Part shown: positions 27,033 through 36,245 of the stretch, piece by piece
Position numbering within the stretch: the first letter of the stretch is position 1
Layout of the letters: every line of letters begins with the position of its first letter
Notes under the pieces: model-generated
The model's database searches: none
The model's input: the letters and a program-made list of their open reading frames with translations, nothing else
What the model was told of the DNA's origin: nothing
Source: DATAFF01 sp963744915
GTDB taxonomy: Bacteria; Pseudomonadota; Alphaproteobacteria; Rhizobiales; Aestuariivirgaceae
DNA length: 64,000 nt
Reading direction: 5' to 3'
Assembly (NCBI GenBank): GCA_963744915.1
Contig: CAVUUY010000007.1
Coordinates: 248,001-312,000, forward strand
Program-made: the position numbers and the translations under genes

Positions 27033-27743
27033 TCAATTGGTGGATTGAGTGGCCAACTCGCTCAGGCGCGTCACGTCCTTGACCGCGATGATGCTGCCGC
27101 GCCATTCGAGCACACCGGCAGCGCGCAGCTCGCCGATGAACCGGCTTGCATATTGCCGTGTCACCCCGACGAGCGAAGCGAAATCGCTCTGCGTCAGCTT
27201 GACCTTGAGGCGGATGCCGTCGCCGCAGGGCTGCCCGACGCGGGTGGCGAGCAGCAGAAGCTCCTGATTGACCCGCCGGCGAGCCTCGAACGTCTTCGAA
27301 TCGAGATAATGTCCGAGCGTGGTGCGCCAGGCCTCGGTCAGGATGAGCGCCCAACAGCGATAATAGGCCGGGTGCTGCTCCAGCACGTCATCGAAGTCCG
27401 AAAGCGGGAAGTGCAGCACCACGGTGCGGTGCGGCGTCACCGCATCGAGCAGGAATGGCTCGCGGTCCAGGCAGTTGCCCTGACCGAACCAGCTCCCCGG
27501 CTCGAGGAAGTTGTAGAACAGGCTGGCCCCCGGCTCGCGCTCGGCGACCAGATTGACCTGGCCCTCGAGCACGGCGTAGACGCCGGATGGCGGCGAGCCA
27601 TTTTGACAGATGCGCTGATGCGCCCCGTAGGTTCTGATTTCCGACCGTGAGAGCACGGCCGCGCAGAACTCCTCAGGTTGTTGTGCAAACCATCGTCCTT
27701 GGCGAAGGAACTCCCCCGCACGATCCACCGTCCATTCGCTCAT
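27033..27743 (-). CDS. Crp/Fnr-family transcriptional regulator
   Basis: 236 residues: an N-terminal cyclic-nucleotide-like beta roll (NGSPPSGVYAVLEGQVNLVA and LEPGSWFGQGNCLD) and a C-terminal winged helix (LTQSDFASLVGVTRQYASRF). There is no Fnr-type N-terminal cysteine cluster, so it is not an oxygen-sensing Fnr; the effector is unknown. It is transcribed divergently from gatB, with 133 bases between the starts, and convergently to valS. Targets cannot be inferred from this window. Confidence 0.85.
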   Translation of the reverse strand: MSEWTVDRAGEFLRQGRWFAQQPEEFCAAVLSRSEIRTYGAHQRICQNGSPPSGVYAVLEGQVNLVAEREPGASLFYNFLEPGSWFGQGNCLDREPFLLDAVTPHRTVVLHFPLSDFDDVLEQHPAYYRCWALILTEAWRTTLGHYLDSKTFEARRRVNQELLLLATRVGQPCGDGIRLKVKLTQSDFASLVGVTRQYASRFIGELRAAGVLEWRGSIIAVKDVTRLSELATQSTN

Positions 27744-27876
27744 CGCTTGCCCCCGACTGCAATGGATTACACTTCCTTTTCCTACAATCGGAGGGTGTTT
27801 GTCTACAGCAGCCTTGCAGCAAGGCGTGCGACTCGGTACGAAATATGTCGATTTATCGCGAGGTCACGTGACAAAA

Positions 27877-29358
27877 ATGCAACTTACGGAGCGAAATGCG
27901 CGACCAAAAGATCTCATCAAGGGCGCCACCGGCGATTGGGAGGTGGTGGTCGGCATGGAGGTCCATGCCCAGATCCTGTCGCGCTCCAAACTGTTCTCCG
28001 GCGCGTCGGCCGATTATGGCGGCGCGCCCAACGACCATGTGTCGCTGGTCGATGCGGCAATGCCCGGGATGCTGCCGGTGCTGAACCGCTATTGCGTCGA
28101 GCAGGCGGTGCGGACCGGTCTCGGGCTCAGGGCCACGATCAACCGGCGCTCGGTGTTCGACCGCAAGAATTATTTCTATCCCGACCTGCCGCAGGGCTAT
28201 CAGATCTCGCAATACAAGCAGCCCGTCGTGGGGGAGGGGGTGGTGAGCGTCGACCTGCCCGACGGCGACAGCATCGAGGTCGGGATCGAGCGGCTCCATA
28301 TCGAGCAGGATGCCGGCAAATCGCTCCACGACCAGCACCCGGGCCTCAGCTTCGTCGATCTCAACCGGTCCGGCGTCGGGCTGATGGAGATCGTGTCGCG
28401 GCCGGACCTGCGCTCGGCCGAGGAGGCCAAGGCCTATGTCAGCAAGCTGCGCACCATCATGCGCTATCTCGGCACCTGCGACGGCAACATGGAGGAGGGC
28501 TCGCTTCGGGCCGACGTCAATGTCTCGGTGCGCCGGCCGGGGGAGCCGCTCGGGACGCGCTGCGAGATCAAGAATGTGAACTCGATCCGCTTCATCGGCC
28601 AGGCGGTCGAGCACGAGGCGAAGCGCCAGATCGGCATCATCGAGGATGGCGGATCGATCGATCAGGAAACCCGCCTGTTCGATTCCCGCAAGGGCGAGAC
28701 CCGGTCGATGCGCAGCAAGGAGGAGGCGCACGACTACCGCTACTTCCCCGATCCCGACCTCCTGCCGCTCGAGCTCGACGAGGCCTGGATCGAGCGGATC
28801 CGCGCCTCCCTTCCCGAGCTTCCTGATGCCAAGAAGGCCCGCTTCATGGCGGATTTCGGCCTTTCCGCCTATGACGCAGGTACTTTGGTGGCCGAGAAGG
28901 AGTGGGCCGACTATTTCGAGGACGTGCGCAAAGGCATCGATCCGAAGCTCGCCGCCAACTGGGTCCTGAACGAGGTCCGCGGCTCCTTCAACCGCGACGG
29001 CAGGAGCCTCGGCGAGCTGCCCGGCACCGCCACGGCGAGTCGCTCGATCATCGAAATGGTGCAGAGCGGACTGATTTCCGGAAAGATCGCCAAGGATGTG
29101 TGGCAATACTATCTTTCTGGTAACGAAGATCCGCGTAAGATCGTGGAGTCGAAAGGCCTGCAGCAGGTGACCGACTTGACGGCCATCGAGCAGGCGGTCG
29201 ACGACATCATTGCGGCGAATGCCGGCAAGGCGGCCGAGGCAAAGGTCAAGCCGAATCTTGCCGGTTGGTTCGTCGGCCAGGTCATCAAGGCGACCGGCGG
29301 CAAGGCCAACCCTCAGGCCGTCAATGCGCTGGTCCGCCGGAAGCTTGGTGTGGACTAG
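27877..29358 (+). CDS. gatB: Aspartyl/glutamyl-tRNA amidotransferase subunit B
   Basis: 493 residues. The N-terminal GatB signature GDWEVVVGMEVHAQILSRSK is followed by NYFYPDLPQGYQISQYKQP, HIEQDAGKS and ADVNVSVRRPGEP, with the C-terminal YqeY-like tail (LAGWFVGQVIKATGGKANPQ). With GatA and GatC it converts Glu-tRNA(Gln), and often Asp-tRNA(Asn), to the amide forms. GatA and GatC are not in the window. The ATG at 27877 gives the usual N-terminus; an in-frame GTG at 27868 after GAGG is an alternative, and the frame is open to 27799. Confidence 0.95.
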   Translation: MQLTERNARPKDLIKGATGDWEVVVGMEVHAQILSRSKLFSGASADYGGAPNDHVSLVDAAMPGMLPVLNRYCVEQAVRTGLGLRATINRRSVFDRKNYFYPDLPQGYQISQYKQPVVGEGVVSVDLPDGDSIEVGIERLHIEQDAGKSLHDQHPGLSFVDLNRSGVGLMEIVSRPDLRSAEEAKAYVSKLRTIMRYLGTCDGNMEEGSLRADVNVSVRRPGEPLGTRCEIKNVNSIRFIGQAVEHEAKRQIGIIEDGGSIDQETRLFDSRKGETRSMRSKEEAHDYRYFPDPDLLPLELDEAWIERIRASLPELPDAKKARFMADFGLSAYDAGTLVAEKEWADYFEDVRKGIDPKLAANWVLNEVRGSFNRDGRSLGELPGTATASRSIIEMVQSGLISGKIAKDVWQYYLSGNEDPRKIVESKGLQQVTDLTAIEQAVDDIIAANAGKAAEAKVKPNLAGWFVGQVIKATGGKANPQAVNALVRRKLGVD

Positions 29359-29393
29359 GTTGGGGGTTTGTTGCGGCGCGTAGGGGAGAGGTC

Positions 29394-30503
29394 ATGTCTG
29401 TTCGTTACGGTCAGTCCGGTGGCTCGCGGCACGTTCCGGTGCTGGGCAGCAAGGCGCGGGCGCCGTTGCGCGCCCCGATTGCCGCGCCATTGGCGCCGCC
29501 GCGCCATTTGGACCTGCCGCCGCCGCCGAGCATGCCGGGGAGCGTCAAGCCGCCGCGAAAGCGGCGCCATCGCGCCGCCCGCACCCTGTGCCTCGTCGGC
29601 TTCGCGGCGGCACTCACGGCACTGGCGGCGGGGTTCCTGTCGCGGCTCTATCTGTCGCTCGACGTCTTCAGCAACTTCACGCCACAGCTTGCGGTTGCCG
29701 CCGTGGCCTTTCTCATTGCCGCTTTCCTACCCGGGATGCGTTTGACCTTTGCAGCTGTGCTGATCCTCTGTGGCATCGCCGGAATGGGCGTCTTCGCACG
29801 CCATGAAAGCGATCGCATCGCGGCGCTGCCGGCCTATGCGGCGGAAGCCGGCGAGAGCCCTCTCAAGCTCATGACGTTCAACGTGCACCTGTCCAACCCG
29901 GATTGGAGCGCCGTGGCAAACGAGGTCGAGCGGCAGGATCCCGACGTGGTGGCGCTGATCGAGTTCGGGTCCGACAAGCAGCCGGCGGCCGATCGCCTGG
30001 CAGCCCGCTATCCCTACCAGGCCGAGTGCATGGCGCTCGCCGACTGTCACATGCTTCTCCTGTCGAAGATACCGATCTCCGCCGTCGATGTGAGAGGGAC
30101 CTGGTCCGGTCCGCCGGTGATCAAGATCAGGCTTGGCGGGGCGTTTGACGGGCTCAACATCATCGCCGTGCACACCATCCGGCCGCCCTGGTACCGGGCG
30201 CAGCAGAAGCAGCTCGAAGAGCTGGTGGCGATGTTGCACGAGGTCGAGGGCCGCAAGATCGTGATGGGAGATTTCAACGCCACCCCGTTCTCCAGGCTCA
30301 ATCGGCAGTTCTCGCTGTCGAGCGGTCTCAACCGGACCAGCTGGCTGCCGTCATGGCCGTCCTTCTTCGGCCTGCCGCAGCTCGCGATCGACCACATCTT
30401 CCTGTCGCCGGGCCTGCGTCTTCTCAAGGAGCCGGTGATCGGCGACAGCGCCGGGTCCGACCATTATCCGGTCATCGCGACGGTGGCGGTGCCGTCGAGC
30501 TGA
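29394..30503 (+). CDS. Membrane-anchored endonuclease/exonuclease/phosphatase (EEP) family protein
   Basis: 369 residues. A Pro/Arg-rich cytoplasmic N-terminus precedes two or three helices (LVGFAAALTALAAGFLSRLY, LAVAAVAFLIAAFLPG, FAAVLILCGIAGMGVF), then an extracytoplasmic EEP domain with TFNVHLSN, LIEFGS, VHTIRPPW, GDFNATPFS and GSDHYPV. These are the Mg-dependent catalytic residues of the fold. Homologues are often labelled YafD-like. The substrate is unknown. GGGGAGAGG supports the ATG at 29394. Its 3' end overlaps the convergent tetR-like gene by 32 bases. Confidence 0.85.
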   Translation: MSVRYGQSGGSRHVPVLGSKARAPLRAPIAAPLAPPRHLDLPPPPSMPGSVKPPRKRRHRAARTLCLVGFAAALTALAAGFLSRLYLSLDVFSNFTPQLAVAAVAFLIAAFLPGMRLTFAAVLILCGIAGMGVFARHESDRIAALPAYAAEAGESPLKLMTFNVHLSNPDWSAVANEVERQDPDVVALIEFGSDKQPAADRLAARYPYQAECMALADCHMLLLSKIPISAVDVRGTWSGPPVIKIRLGGAFDGLNIIAVHTIRPPWYRAQQKQLEELVAMLHEVEGRKIVMGDFNATPFSRLNRQFSLSSGLNRTSWLPSWPSFFGLPQLAIDHIFLSPGLRLLKEPVIGDSAGSDHYPVIATVAVPSS

Positions 30504-31143
30504 GCGCGGGCGTGATGCCGAGCCCCTTCAGATAGACGAGGACACCCGCCTCGAGGAGATCCTCCGCCGACATGGGCGTCGTGCGGCCGGCATCGTCGGC
30601 GCGCGCGAACAGAGAGGCGATGCCATGGGCGAGCGACCAGATATGGAGGCTCATCATCAGGGCCGGCGGGCGGTCCCGCTCCGGCAGCGTGTGGCACAGG
30701 GCATCGGCAGCCAGCCGCAGCACGGCAAAGGCACGGTCGGCGGCGAGGCGCAGCCCCGGCGTCGCATCGGCCGGCACGCCGGCCTCGAACATCGCGGCAT
30801 AAAGCGCCGGCTCGCGCCGCGCAAAGGCCAGATAGGCCCGTCCGACCGCCTCGAGCGCCGCCAGCGGGTTGGGGCGGCCCTGGTCGAAGGCAGCCTCGAG
30901 CGCGCCGGCAAAGCTTTCGAAGCCGCGCTGGGCGACATCGGCGAGGAGCGCGTCGCGGTCGCGAAAATGGCGGTACGGGGCAGCCGGGCTGACGCCGGCC
31001 GCACGGGCCGCCTCGGCAAAGGTGAAGCCGCCGGGCCCCTTGGCGGCGATGAGCTCGAGGGCCGCCCTGATCAGATCTTCCCTGAGGTTGCCGTGATGAT
31101 ACCCTCGGCGGCGAAAGCCATTCCCATGTCTCGACCAGCCCAT
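30472..31143 (-). CDS. TetR-family transcriptional regulator
   Basis: 223 residues from the ATG at 31143 (31152 is possible). The N-terminal helix-turn-helix is clear: GGFTFAEAARAAGVSPAAPY followed by RHFRDRDALLADVAQRG. The C-terminal TetR_C-like effector domain has the AHGIASLFAR element. Effector and targets are unknown; it is divergent from the pseudouridine synthase gene, 56 bases apart, and may act on that intergenic region. Confidence 0.85.
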   Translation of the reverse strand: MGWSRHGNGFRRRGYHHGNLREDLIRAALELIAAKGPGGFTFAEAARAAGVSPAAPYRHFRDRDALLADVAQRGFESFAGALEAAFDQGRPNPLAALEAVGRAYLAFARREPALYAAMFEAGVPADATPGLRLAADRAFAVLRLAADALCHTLPERDRPPALMMSLHIWSLAHGIASLFARADDAGRTTPMSAEDLLEAGVLVYLKGLGITPALSSTAPPPSR

Positions 31144-31199
31144 GGCAGCCATCCTTACATCAGTTCGACCAGCGCTTCGAGAGCGGGGTTGAGCGCCCC

Positions 31200-32171
31200 A
31201 TGACGGCGGCCACCCTCCATCCGGTCAAGCCCGAGGAGGAAGGCATGCGGCTCGACCGCTGGTGCCGCCTGCGTTTCCCGGGGCTGACCAATGCCTATCT
31301 CAACAAGCTGCTGCGGACCGGCCAGGTGCGGCTTGACGGAGCGCGGGTCAAGGGCAATGCGCGCCTGAGCGCCGGCCAGGAAGTGCGCATGCCGCCGCTC
31401 GCCTTTCCGACCCGACCGCGCGATGCGCCGCCCGCCGCCCAACCGCTCACGCCGAAGGACCGGGCGCTGCTCGAGGCAATGATCCTCTACAGCGACGACG
31501 ACGTCCTGGTGCTGAACAAGCCCGCCGGTCTCGCCGTCCAGGGCGGCACCCGCATGGCGCGGCATGTTGACGGGCTTCTCGAATCCTGGGCCGCCGAGCT
31601 TGGCGAGCGGCCGCGGCTGGTGCACCGGCTCGACCGCGACACCTCGGGCGTTCTGGTGGTGGCGCGCCGGCGCCACGTGGCGGCGGCACTGGGGCGCCTG
31701 TTCGCCACCCGCAAGGTCCAGAAGGAATATTGGGCGGTGGTCCAGGGCGTGCCGCATCCGCGCGAGGGCACGATCGACGTGCCGCTTCTGAAACAGGCTG
31801 GCCCAAAAGGCGACCGCGTGCGGGACGCCAGCGGACAGGAGGGCGCCCAACGCTCCGTCACTTTTTACCGGACGGCCGACCATGCAGGGCAGGCTTTCGC
31901 CTTCCTGGTGCTCGTGCCCCATACCGGACGGCAGCATCAATTGCGGGCCCATATGGCGCATATCGGTCACCCCATTTTGGGGGACGACAAATATGGCGGC
32001 GACCGGGCGGTGCCGGCGGCGATCGCCAACCGGCTGCATCTGCATGCCCGGCGGATCGTCTTTCCCCACCCCCGGACGGGCAAGCCGGTGTCGGTGGCGG
32101 CGCCGCTCTCCGAGACGATGCGGGCAACCTTCGACACGCTCGGCTTTGATCAAAGGACGGACCCGGCATGA
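31200..32171 (+). CDS. RluC/RluD-family pseudouridine synthase
   Basis: 323 residues: an N-terminal S4 RNA-binding domain (MRLDRWCRLRFPGLTNAYLN) and a pseudouridine synthase domain with catalytic aspartate in HRLDRDTSGVLVVAR, followed by KEYWAVVQG and HTGRQHQLRAHM. It likely modifies large-subunit rRNA (RluC-like), though the exact site cannot be told. The stop overlaps the ATG of the ATP12 gene (ATGA), so the two are translationally coupled, an arrangement common in this order. Confidence 0.9.
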   Translation: MTAATLHPVKPEEEGMRLDRWCRLRFPGLTNAYLNKLLRTGQVRLDGARVKGNARLSAGQEVRMPPLAFPTRPRDAPPAAQPLTPKDRALLEAMILYSDDDVLVLNKPAGLAVQGGTRMARHVDGLLESWAAELGERPRLVHRLDRDTSGVLVVARRRHVAAALGRLFATRKVQKEYWAVVQGVPHPREGTIDVPLLKQAGPKGDRVRDASGQEGAQRSVTFYRTADHAGQAFAFLVLVPHTGRQHQLRAHMAHIGHPILGDDKYGGDRAVPAAIANRLHLHARRIVFPHPRTGKPVSVAAPLSETMRATFDTLGFDQRTDPA

Positions 32172-32857
32172 AACGCTTCTATCGGAATGCCGCCATTGCC
32201 GAGGACGGCCCGCCTTACGCGCTGCTGCTCGACGGCAAGCCGGTGCTGACGCCGCAGCGCCAGCCGGTGGCGCTGCCGAGCCGGGCGCTGGCCGAGGCGG
32301 TGGCGGAGGAATGGCAGTCCCAGGGGGCGGAGCTTAAGCCGGCGACCATGCCGCTGACCCGGCTCGCTCACGGCGCCATCGACTTCGTCGCGCCCGATCC
32401 GGCGCGCGCCGTCAGCGAGATCGCCGCCTATGCCGCAACCGATCTTCTGTGCTACCGCGCCGCGTCGCCGGTTGCACTGGCGGTGCGTCAGGCGAGCGCC
32501 TTCGACCCGATCCTCGCCTGGGCGGCCGATCAGTTCGGCACCGGTTTCGAGACGGTGGTCGGGGTCATGCCGCAGCCGCAACCAGCCTCGACGCTTGCGG
32601 CGGTGTCGCGCGCCGTCGAGGCGCACGACCCCTTCCGGCTCGTCGCGCTCCATGCCATCACCACGCTGACGGGATCGGCCATGCTGGCACTGGCGCTCGC
32701 CGCCGGGCGGATCACCCCGCAGGAAGCCTGGATGGCGGCCCATGTCGATGAGGATTGGCAGATTTCGCAATGGGGCGAGGATGCCGAGGCGATGCAGCGT
32801 CGGGCCGCCCAGGAGATCGAGTTTCTGGCGGCCGCAAGGCTGCTCGAGCTGGCGTGA
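32168..32857 (+). CDS. ATP12-family F1-ATPase assembly chaperone
   Basis: 229 residues of the ATP12 family: MKRFYRNAAIAEDGPPYALL, LDGKPVLTPQRQPVALPSRA, AVAEEWQSQG, the ATDLLCYRA block and a C-terminal VDEDWQISQWGEDAEA. ATP12 binds the F1 alpha subunit during assembly in mitochondria, and alphaproteobacterial members are presumed to act likewise. It is full length. Coupled to the pseudouridine synthase by a 4-base overlap and followed after 13 bases by pccB. Confidence 0.92.
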   Translation: MKRFYRNAAIAEDGPPYALLLDGKPVLTPQRQPVALPSRALAEAVAEEWQSQGAELKPATMPLTRLAHGAIDFVAPDPARAVSEIAAYAATDLLCYRAASPVALAVRQASAFDPILAWAADQFGTGFETVVGVMPQPQPASTLAAVSRAVEAHDPFRLVALHAITTLTGSAMLALALAAGRITPQEAWMAAHVDEDWQISQWGEDAEAMQRRAAQEIEFLAAARLLELA

Positions 32858-32870
32858 GAGGACCGAGGCG

Positions 32871-34403
32871 ATGCAGGAAATCCTGAAAGAGCTCGAAGAG
32901 CGTCGGGCAGTGGCGCGGGCCGGCGGCGGCGCCAAGCGCATCGCGGCGCAGCACGCGCGCGGCAAGCTGACCGCCCGCGAGCGGCTCGATCTGCTCCTCG
33001 ACGAGGGCTCGTTCGAGGAGTTCGACATGTTCGTCGAGCACGGCTGCACCGATTTCGGCATGGAGGCGACCAAGATCCCGGGGGATGGCGTGGTGACCGG
33101 CTGGGGCACGGTCAATGGCCGTGCCGTCTATGTATTCGCCAAGGATTTCACCGTGTTCGGCGGCTCGCTGTCGGAGGCGCATGCGCGCAAGATCATCAAG
33201 ATCCAGGACATGGCGCTGCGCAACCGGGCCCCCGTCATCGGGCTGTTCGACGCCGGCGGCGCCCGCATCCAGGAGGGAGTCGCAGCACTTGGCGGCTATG
33301 GCGAGGTGTTCCAGCGCAATGTCCTCTCGTCGGGCGTCATTCCGCAGATCTCGGTGATCATGGGTCCCTGCGCCGGGGGCGATGTCTACTCGCCGGCGAT
33401 GACCGATTTCATCTTCATGGTGAAGGGAACGAGCTACATGTTCGTCACCGGACCCGACGTGGTGAAGACGGTGACCAACGAAACCGTCACTGCCGAGGAG
33501 CTCGGCGGCTCGAGCGTCCACACCACCAAATCATCGATTGCCGACAAGGCTTTTGAGAACGATGTCGAGGCGCTGCTGCAGATGCGCCGGCTCATCGATT
33601 TCCTGCCATCCTCGAATGTCGCGCCGGTGCCGGAAATCCCGTCAAGCGATCCGCCCGATCGGCTGGAAATGTCGCTCGATACGCTGGTGCCGGCCAATCC
33701 CAACCAGCCCTATGACATGAAGGAGCTGATCCTCAAGGTCGTCGATAACGGCGACTTCTTCGAAATCCAGGAAGCATTTGCTCGCAATATCATTGTCGGT
33801 TTTGGCCGCATCGAGGGGCGCACCGTCGGCTTCGTGGCGAACCAGCCGATGGTGCTTGCCGGGGTGCTCGACGCCGATGCCGGGCGCAAGGCGGCGCGTT
33901 TCGTGCGCTTCTGCGACTGCTTCGGCATCCCGATCGTGACCTTCGTGGACGTACCGGGCTTCCTGCCGGGCACCGCCCAGGAATATGGCGGCCTTATCAA
34001 GCATGGGGCGAAGCTGCTGTTCGCCTTTGCCGAGGCGACGGTTGCCAAGGTGACGGTGATCACCCGCAAATCCTATGGCGGCGCCTATGTCGTCATGTCG
34101 TCGAAGCACATCAGGGGCGATGTCAATTATGGCTGGCCGACCGCCGAGATCGCCGTCATGGGCTCCAAGGGTGCGGTCGAGATCCTCTACCGCTCCGAGC
34201 TGAACGATCCCGAGCGGATCGCCCGCCGCATCCGCGACTATGAGGAGCGCTTCGCCAATCCCTTCGTCGCCGCCGAGCGGGGATTCCTCGACGAGGTGAT
34301 CATCCCGCATTCGACCCGCAAGCGGATCGCCAGGGCGCTTGCCGCGCTGCGCCACAAGACCCTCGAGAACCCGTGGAAGAAGCACGACAATATTCCGCTG
34401 TAG
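32871..34403 (+). CDS. pccB: Acyl-CoA (propionyl-CoA) carboxylase beta subunit, carboxyltransferase
   Basis: 510 residues, two crotonase-like halves. N-half: GKLTARERLDLLLDEGSFEE, FGGSLSEAHARKIIK, GLFDAGGARIQEGVAALGGY. C-half: FVDVPGFLPGTAQEYGGLIK, HGAKLLFAFAEATVAKVTVI, GWPTAEIAVMGSKGAVEILY. The length and motifs fit PccB, which transfers CO2 from biotin to propionyl-CoA to give methylmalonyl-CoA. GAGAGG lies 8 bases before the ATG. The biotinylated alpha subunit gene is not next to it, and the downstream gene is pabB. Confidence 0.92.
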   Translation: MQEILKELEERRAVARAGGGAKRIAAQHARGKLTARERLDLLLDEGSFEEFDMFVEHGCTDFGMEATKIPGDGVVTGWGTVNGRAVYVFAKDFTVFGGSLSEAHARKIIKIQDMALRNRAPVIGLFDAGGARIQEGVAALGGYGEVFQRNVLSSGVIPQISVIMGPCAGGDVYSPAMTDFIFMVKGTSYMFVTGPDVVKTVTNETVTAEELGGSSVHTTKSSIADKAFENDVEALLQMRRLIDFLPSSNVAPVPEIPSSDPPDRLEMSLDTLVPANPNQPYDMKELILKVVDNGDFFEIQEAFARNIIVGFGRIEGRTVGFVANQPMVLAGVLDADAGRKAARFVRFCDCFGIPIVTFVDVPGFLPGTAQEYGGLIKHGAKLLFAFAEATVAKVTVITRKSYGGAYVVMSSKHIRGDVNYGWPTAEIAVMGSKGAVEILYRSELNDPERIARRIRDYEERFANPFVAAERGFLDEVIIPHSTRKRIARALAALRHKTLENPWKKHDNIPL

Positions 34404-34467
34404 AATGCATGACCTTTGGTCAACGAGACCTTGAGCCGACCGGCATTCGACTATACCTCTTCATGTC

Positions 34468-35622
34468 ATGACCCGTGCGGCGCCCTTTGTCTGTCTCGAT
34501 GACAGCCTGTCCGGCCGGACGCTCCTGTTCGAGCGGCCGGTCGAGATTCTGTCGGCATGGACGCCGTCGGAAGCCTGGCAGGCGCTTGGCCGGATGGAGA
34601 AGCTGCGCCAGTCGGGCCTCGAGCTTGCAGGCTATTTCGCCTATGAGCTCGGCTATCTGTTCGAGCCGCGCCTGGCGCCGCTCCTGCCGGATAACCGGCA
34701 AGTCCCGCTGATCCGCTTCGGGGCCTTCGAGACGGCACGGGCCGGCGATCTGCCGGTCGCGCTCCCGGCGGGCGGCGAGGAGCGGGCGCTCGTCAACCGC
34801 CTCGTGCCCTCCTGGTCGCTTCCGGCCTATGCGCTGCGCTTCGAACGGGTGCGTGACTATATTGCCGCCGGCGATGTCTATCAGATCAACCTGACCTTCC
34901 CGCTCGACGGCGTGCTCGACGGCGATCCGCTCGGACTCTATCGCGTCCTCAGGAAGCGCCAGCCGGTGGCGCATGGCGGCGTGGTGGCGCTCGGGCCCGA
35001 GACCGTCCTGTCGCTGTCGCCCGAGCTGTTCTTCGAGCTTGAAGGCAGGGTGGTCCGCAGCCGGCCGATGAAGGGGACAGCCCGCCGGGGCCTCGGGCCC
35101 CATGAGGACATGATGATCGCCCGCGACCTCAAGGAGGACGAGAAGCAGCGCGCCGAAAACCTGATGATCGTCGACCTGCTCCGCAACGACATCGGGCGGC
35201 TGTCGCGGATCGGCACCGTGCGCGTCCCGCACCTCTTCACGGTCGAGACCTACAACACGCTCCATCAGATGACCTCGACCGTCGAGGGCGAGCTTGCCGG
35301 TGCCCTCTCGATCGGTGAGATCCTGGTCGGCCTGTTCCCCTGCGGTTCGGTGACCGGGGCTCCCAAGATCCGGGCGATGGAGATCATTCGCGAGCTCGAG
35401 ACGGCGCCGCGCGGGGTCTATTGCGGTGCCATCGGCCGCATCGGGCGCGACGGCAGCATGCGGTTCAACGTGGCGATCCGGACGCTGACCGTCTTCCCCG
35501 ACAACCGCTTCCTGCTCAATGTCGGGTCCGGCCTGGTTGCCGATTCCCGCGCCGATGACGAATATGAGGAATGCCTGCTCAAAGCCCGTTTCCTGAACGA
35601 CAGCATCGCGGTCTCGGCCTGA
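34468..35622 (+). CDS. pabB: Aminodeoxychorismate synthase component I
   Basis: 384 residues of the chorismate-binding family: AGYFAYELGYLFEP near the N-terminus, AGDVYQINLTFPL, SPELFFELEGRVVRSRPMKG, the PIKGT-like KGTARRG, LLRNDIGRL, LHQMTSTVEG and FPCGSVTGAPKIRAMEI. It aminates chorismate with ammonia from PabA to make 4-amino-4-deoxychorismate for folate. In many bacteria the protein continues directly into a PabC domain; here the frame ends at 35622 and the PabC frame overlaps it by 52 bases. Confidence 0.93.
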   Translation: MTRAAPFVCLDDSLSGRTLLFERPVEILSAWTPSEAWQALGRMEKLRQSGLELAGYFAYELGYLFEPRLAPLLPDNRQVPLIRFGAFETARAGDLPVALPAGGEERALVNRLVPSWSLPAYALRFERVRDYIAAGDVYQINLTFPLDGVLDGDPLGLYRVLRKRQPVAHGGVVALGPETVLSLSPELFFELEGRVVRSRPMKGTARRGLGPHEDMMIARDLKEDEKQRAENLMIVDLLRNDIGRLSRIGTVRVPHLFTVETYNTLHQMTSTVEGELAGALSIGEILVGLFPCGSVTGAPKIRAMEIIRELETAPRGVYCGAIGRIGRDGSMRFNVAIRTLTVFPDNRFLLNVGSGLVADSRADDEYEECLLKARFLNDSIAVSA

Positions 35623-36245
35623 TCGAGACCATGCTGTGGACGCGCTCGCGCGGCGTGCCGCTGCTGCCGCTCCATCTGGCGCGACTGTCGCGATCGGCCG
35701 CAGCACTCGCATTTGCCCTGTCACTGGACGACATCCGGCGGCAAATCGAAGCGGCGGTCGCAAAACCTGCAGCGGACCGGCTGCGGCTGCGGCTCGTCCT
35801 AGCGCCCGACGGCACGGCGGAGCTTGCGGTCTCGCCCGAGGCGGCGGTGCCGGAAGGCACCGGTTGGACCGTGGCGGTCGCCGAGCTCCGCCTCGACCCC
35901 GCCGATCCGCTGATCCGCCACAAGACGACGGCGCGCCACCATTATGACGCGGCCCGTTCCGCCGCCAGGCAGGCGGGGGCGGATGAAGCCCTCTTTCTCA
36001 ACGGCGCGGGTGAGGTGTGCGAGGGAGCGATCACCTCGGTATTCCTGCCGCGCGGCGGGATCCTGCTGACGCCGCCGCTTGCCTGCGGCCTGCTGCCCGG
36101 CGTGCTGCGGGAGAGCCTGCTCGGCGCAGGGAAAGCCCGCGAGGCGCGTTTCGCTCTTTCGGACCTGGCGGGCGGATTCTATGTCGGCAACGCGGTGCGC
36201 GGCCTGATCCCGGCACGGCTCGCCGATCGCTCGCCCGGCTCCTGA
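35571..36245 (+). CDS. pabC: Aminodeoxychorismate lyase-like fold-IV PLP enzyme
   Basis: 224 residues from an ATG inside pabB. The core begins GLIETMLWTRSRGVPLLPLH and continues with the PLP-lysine region DPLIRHKTTARHHYD, EALFLNGAGEVCEGAITSVF and ACGLLPGVLRESLL, as in aminodeoxychorismate lyase, which yields 4-aminobenzoate and pyruvate. In fused PabB-PabC proteins the same LIET strand follows the KARF helix of PabB, so the gene may be the second half of a fusion split by one missing base near 35610, or a true overlapping gene. The 3' end overlaps convergent rimO by 67 bases. Confidence 0.85.
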   Translation: MPAQSPFPERQHRGLGLIETMLWTRSRGVPLLPLHLARLSRSAAALAFALSLDDIRRQIEAAVAKPAADRLRLRLVLAPDGTAELAVSPEAAVPEGTGWTVAVAELRLDPADPLIRHKTTARHHYDAARSAARQAGADEALFLNGAGEVCEGAITSVFLPRGGILLTPPLACGLLPGVLRESLLGAGKAREARFALSDLAGGFYVGNAVRGLIPARLADRSPGS

